From positions 1 to 8,732 of the forward strand of contig CATYEA010000076.1 in assembly GCA_958405355.1 (NCBI GenBank): DNA of 8,732 nucleotides. Reading direction: 5' to 3'. Position numbers and translations under genes: made by a program. Below are positions 7,686 through 8,732 of the stretch, piece after piece. Numbering within the stretch: position 1 is the stretch's first letter; every line of letters begins with the position of its first letter. Below the pieces are notes generated by a model. That model was not told the origin of the DNA and searched no databases. It saw only the letters and a list, made by a program, of their open reading frames with translations. The stretch is from an uncultured Lachnospiraceae bacterium (GTDB taxonomy: Bacteria > Bacillota > Clostridia > Lachnospirales > Lachnospiraceae).

Positions 7686-8594
7686 ATGTCATGTAATAGA
7701 CCAGAACAGAAAAAGGGAGAAGACTATATTATCCGGGCGACCGGAGCAGACCACCAGGTACGCATTTTTGCGGCGACGACCCGGGAAATGGTCGAGTATG
7801 CCCGCCAGATTCACCATACAAGTCCGGTGGCTACGGCAGCCCTGGGGCGCCTTTTAACGGCCGGAGCCATGATGGGAAGTATGCAGAAAGGAGAAGATGA
7901 TCTTATCACGCTTCAGATCAAATGCAGCGGACCGATTAAAGGGCTGACAGTGACAGCCGATGGGAAAGCCCGGGTTAAAGGCTATGTGGAAAATCCGATG
8001 GTCATGCTTCCGCCAAGCAAAGCAGGAAAATTGGATGTGGGCGGAGCTCTGGACATGGGAGTTTTGAGTGTTATCAAAGATATGGGTTTAAAAGAACCTT
8101 ATGTGGGACAGACCCATCTGGTATCGGGAGAGATCGCCGAAGATCTGACCTATTATTTTGCAACCTCTGAACAGGTAAATTCCAGTGTGGCTCTTGGTGT
8201 ACTGATGGAAAAGGACAATACGGTAAAGCGGGCCGGAGGCTTTATTTTGCAGCTCATGCCTTTTGCAGAAGAGGCGGTGATTGAGAAACTTGAGAAAAAT
8301 ATCGGGGCACTGCCGTCGGTGACGACCATGCTTGAAGAAGGAAATACCCCGGAAGATATTATCCGGAGGGTACTGGATGGTATGGATGTGGAAATTATGG
8401 ACAAGATACCGACCAGTTTCGAGTGCAATTGTTCCAAAGAACGGGTGGAACGGGCGATTGTCAGCATTGGCCGGGAGGAAATACAGTCAATGATTGATGA
8501 CGGACAGCCGATTGAAGTGAACTGTCATTTCTGTAACAGTCACTACATATTTACGCTGGATGATTTAAAAGATATTCTCCAGAGAAGCCGTTAA
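7686..8594 (+). CDS. hslO: Hsp33 redox-regulated molecular chaperone (HslO)
   Basis: Hsp33 is a cytoplasmic holdase. When reduced it binds zinc through four cysteines and is inactive; oxidants such as HOCl or peroxide with heat form disulfides, release zinc, unfold the C-terminal region and switch on binding of unfolding proteins. The protein has 302 residues against about 290 in B. subtilis and E. coli. The core carries typical Hsp33 stretches such as SPVATAALGRLLTAGAMMG and LQIKCSGPIKGLTV. The zinc switch is intact: C247 and C249 (CXC), then C280 and C283 (CXXC). The N-terminus has about 13 extra hydrophilic residues before the usual DYIIRAT start, including an additional cysteine, C3. I chose the ATG at 7686 because AGGAG is well placed for it; a GTG at 7677, overlapping the methyltransferase stop, would add three residues. 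It is the last gene of the run. Confidence 0.95.
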   Translation: MSCNRPEQKKGEDYIIRATGADHQVRIFAATTREMVEYARQIHHTSPVATAALGRLLTAGAMMGSMQKGEDDLITLQIKCSGPIKGLTVTADGKARVKGYVENPMVMLPPSKAGKLDVGGALDMGVLSVIKDMGLKEPYVGQTHLVSGEIAEDLTYYFATSEQVNSSVALGVLMEKDNTVKRAGGFILQLMPFAEEAVIEKLEKNIGALPSVTTMLEEGNTPEDIIRRVLDGMDVEIMDKIPTSFECNCSKERVERAIVSIGREEIQSMIDDGQPIEVNCHFCNSHYIFTLDDLKDILQRSR

Positions 8595-8595
8595 T

Positions 8596-8642
8596 TTAGA
8601 ATCGGGTGCCATAGGTATAAAACTTATGGCACCCGATTCTAA
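8596..8642 (+). terminator. Strong stem-loop after hslO, probable transcription end but without a U-tract
   Basis: Arms 8596-8616 and 8622-8642 pair over 21 positions with a single G-U (8614 with 8624) around the five-base loop ATAAA. The stem begins two bases after the hslO stop. What follows is AATTCT-like sequence and then seven A residues (8647-8653), not T, and there is no T-run on the other strand either. It may be an atypical terminator or a 3'-end stabilising structure. The hexamer ATTCTA is repeated in tandem at 8636-8647, so the base of the right arm can slip by six bases. Confidence 0.6.
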
Positions 8643-8685
8643 TTCTAAAAAAAGTATGAACTTTCGAAAATAAGCGTGAGAAGTC

Positions 8686-8713
8686 TTGCATTTTTCGGAT
8701 AGAGTGATAGAAT
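8686..8713 (+). promoter_or_regulatory. Likely sigma-A promoter for a gene beyond the right edge
   Basis: TAGAAT at 8708-8713 is preceded by TGA at 8705-8707, making a complete extended -10. TTGCAT at 8686-8691 is a weak -35 with a 16-base spacer. It lies in AT-rich non-coding DNA after the hslO stem-loop, and the predicted start is near 8720. The gene it serves is outside the window. Confidence 0.5.
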
Positions 8714-8732
8714 AAATACTAATTTTAGCACT

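Noticed and set aside
7087..7692. 201-codon open frame on the - strand opposite the methyltransferase
   Set aside because: It is fully antisense to a gene with clear SAM motifs and starts near the hslO ribosome binding site without its own signals. It is a shadow frame.
8662..8669. TTTCGAAA palindrome as a Spo0A box
   Set aside because: It differs from the TGTCGAA core at one position on each strand, is short and AT-rich, and appears once. This is not enough to call a regulator site.

Overview
The window looks like chromosomal DNA of an anaerobic, spore-forming Firmicute, most likely Clostridia and probably Lachnospiraceae-like. The evidence is the AddB/AddA recombination enzyme in place of RecBCD, a variant alpha/beta-type small acid-soluble spore protein (SASP), an Hsp33 chaperone, strong AGGAGG-type ribosome binding sites and moderate GC. 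Genus cannot be read from the sequence. All genes are on the + strand and densely packed, and there are no mobile elements, CRISPR arrays, tRNAs or rRNAs.

Layout: (1) 1-3036 is addB, cut at its 5' end by the window edge and lacking roughly its first 150 codons. (2) 2997-6590 is a full-length addA whose start overlaps addB by 40 bases. Together they encode the two-nuclease helicase that processes double-strand breaks. (3) 6591-6648 is a short intergenic segment with unusual density of signals: a sigma-A-like extended -10 promoter inside the addA end, a sigma-G-like promoter, and a 12-bp hairpin whose right arm covers the next Shine-Dalgarno. (4) 6649-6882 encodes a 77-residue SASP-family protein. 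(5) 6886-7680 encodes a class I SAM-dependent methyltransferase of unknown substrate. (6) 7686-8594 is hslO, the redox-switched chaperone Hsp33. (7) 8595-8732 is non-coding: a 21-bp stem-loop just after hslO, with no U-tract, then a likely promoter for a gene beyond the window.

The genes are mostly housekeeping: break repair, spore DNA protection, a methyltransferase and oxidative-stress proteostasis. Close spacing suggests the SASP, methyltransferase and hslO genes can share a transcript, and no convincing terminator separates them from addBA.

I see no wholly new multigene system. The most interesting item is the SASP leader. The hairpin would hide the Shine-Dalgarno in any transcript starting upstream, while the putative sigma-G promoter has its -10 in the hairpin loop, so a forespore transcript would lack the left arm. 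That would make a promoter-choice translational lock, but it is an inference from sequence alone.
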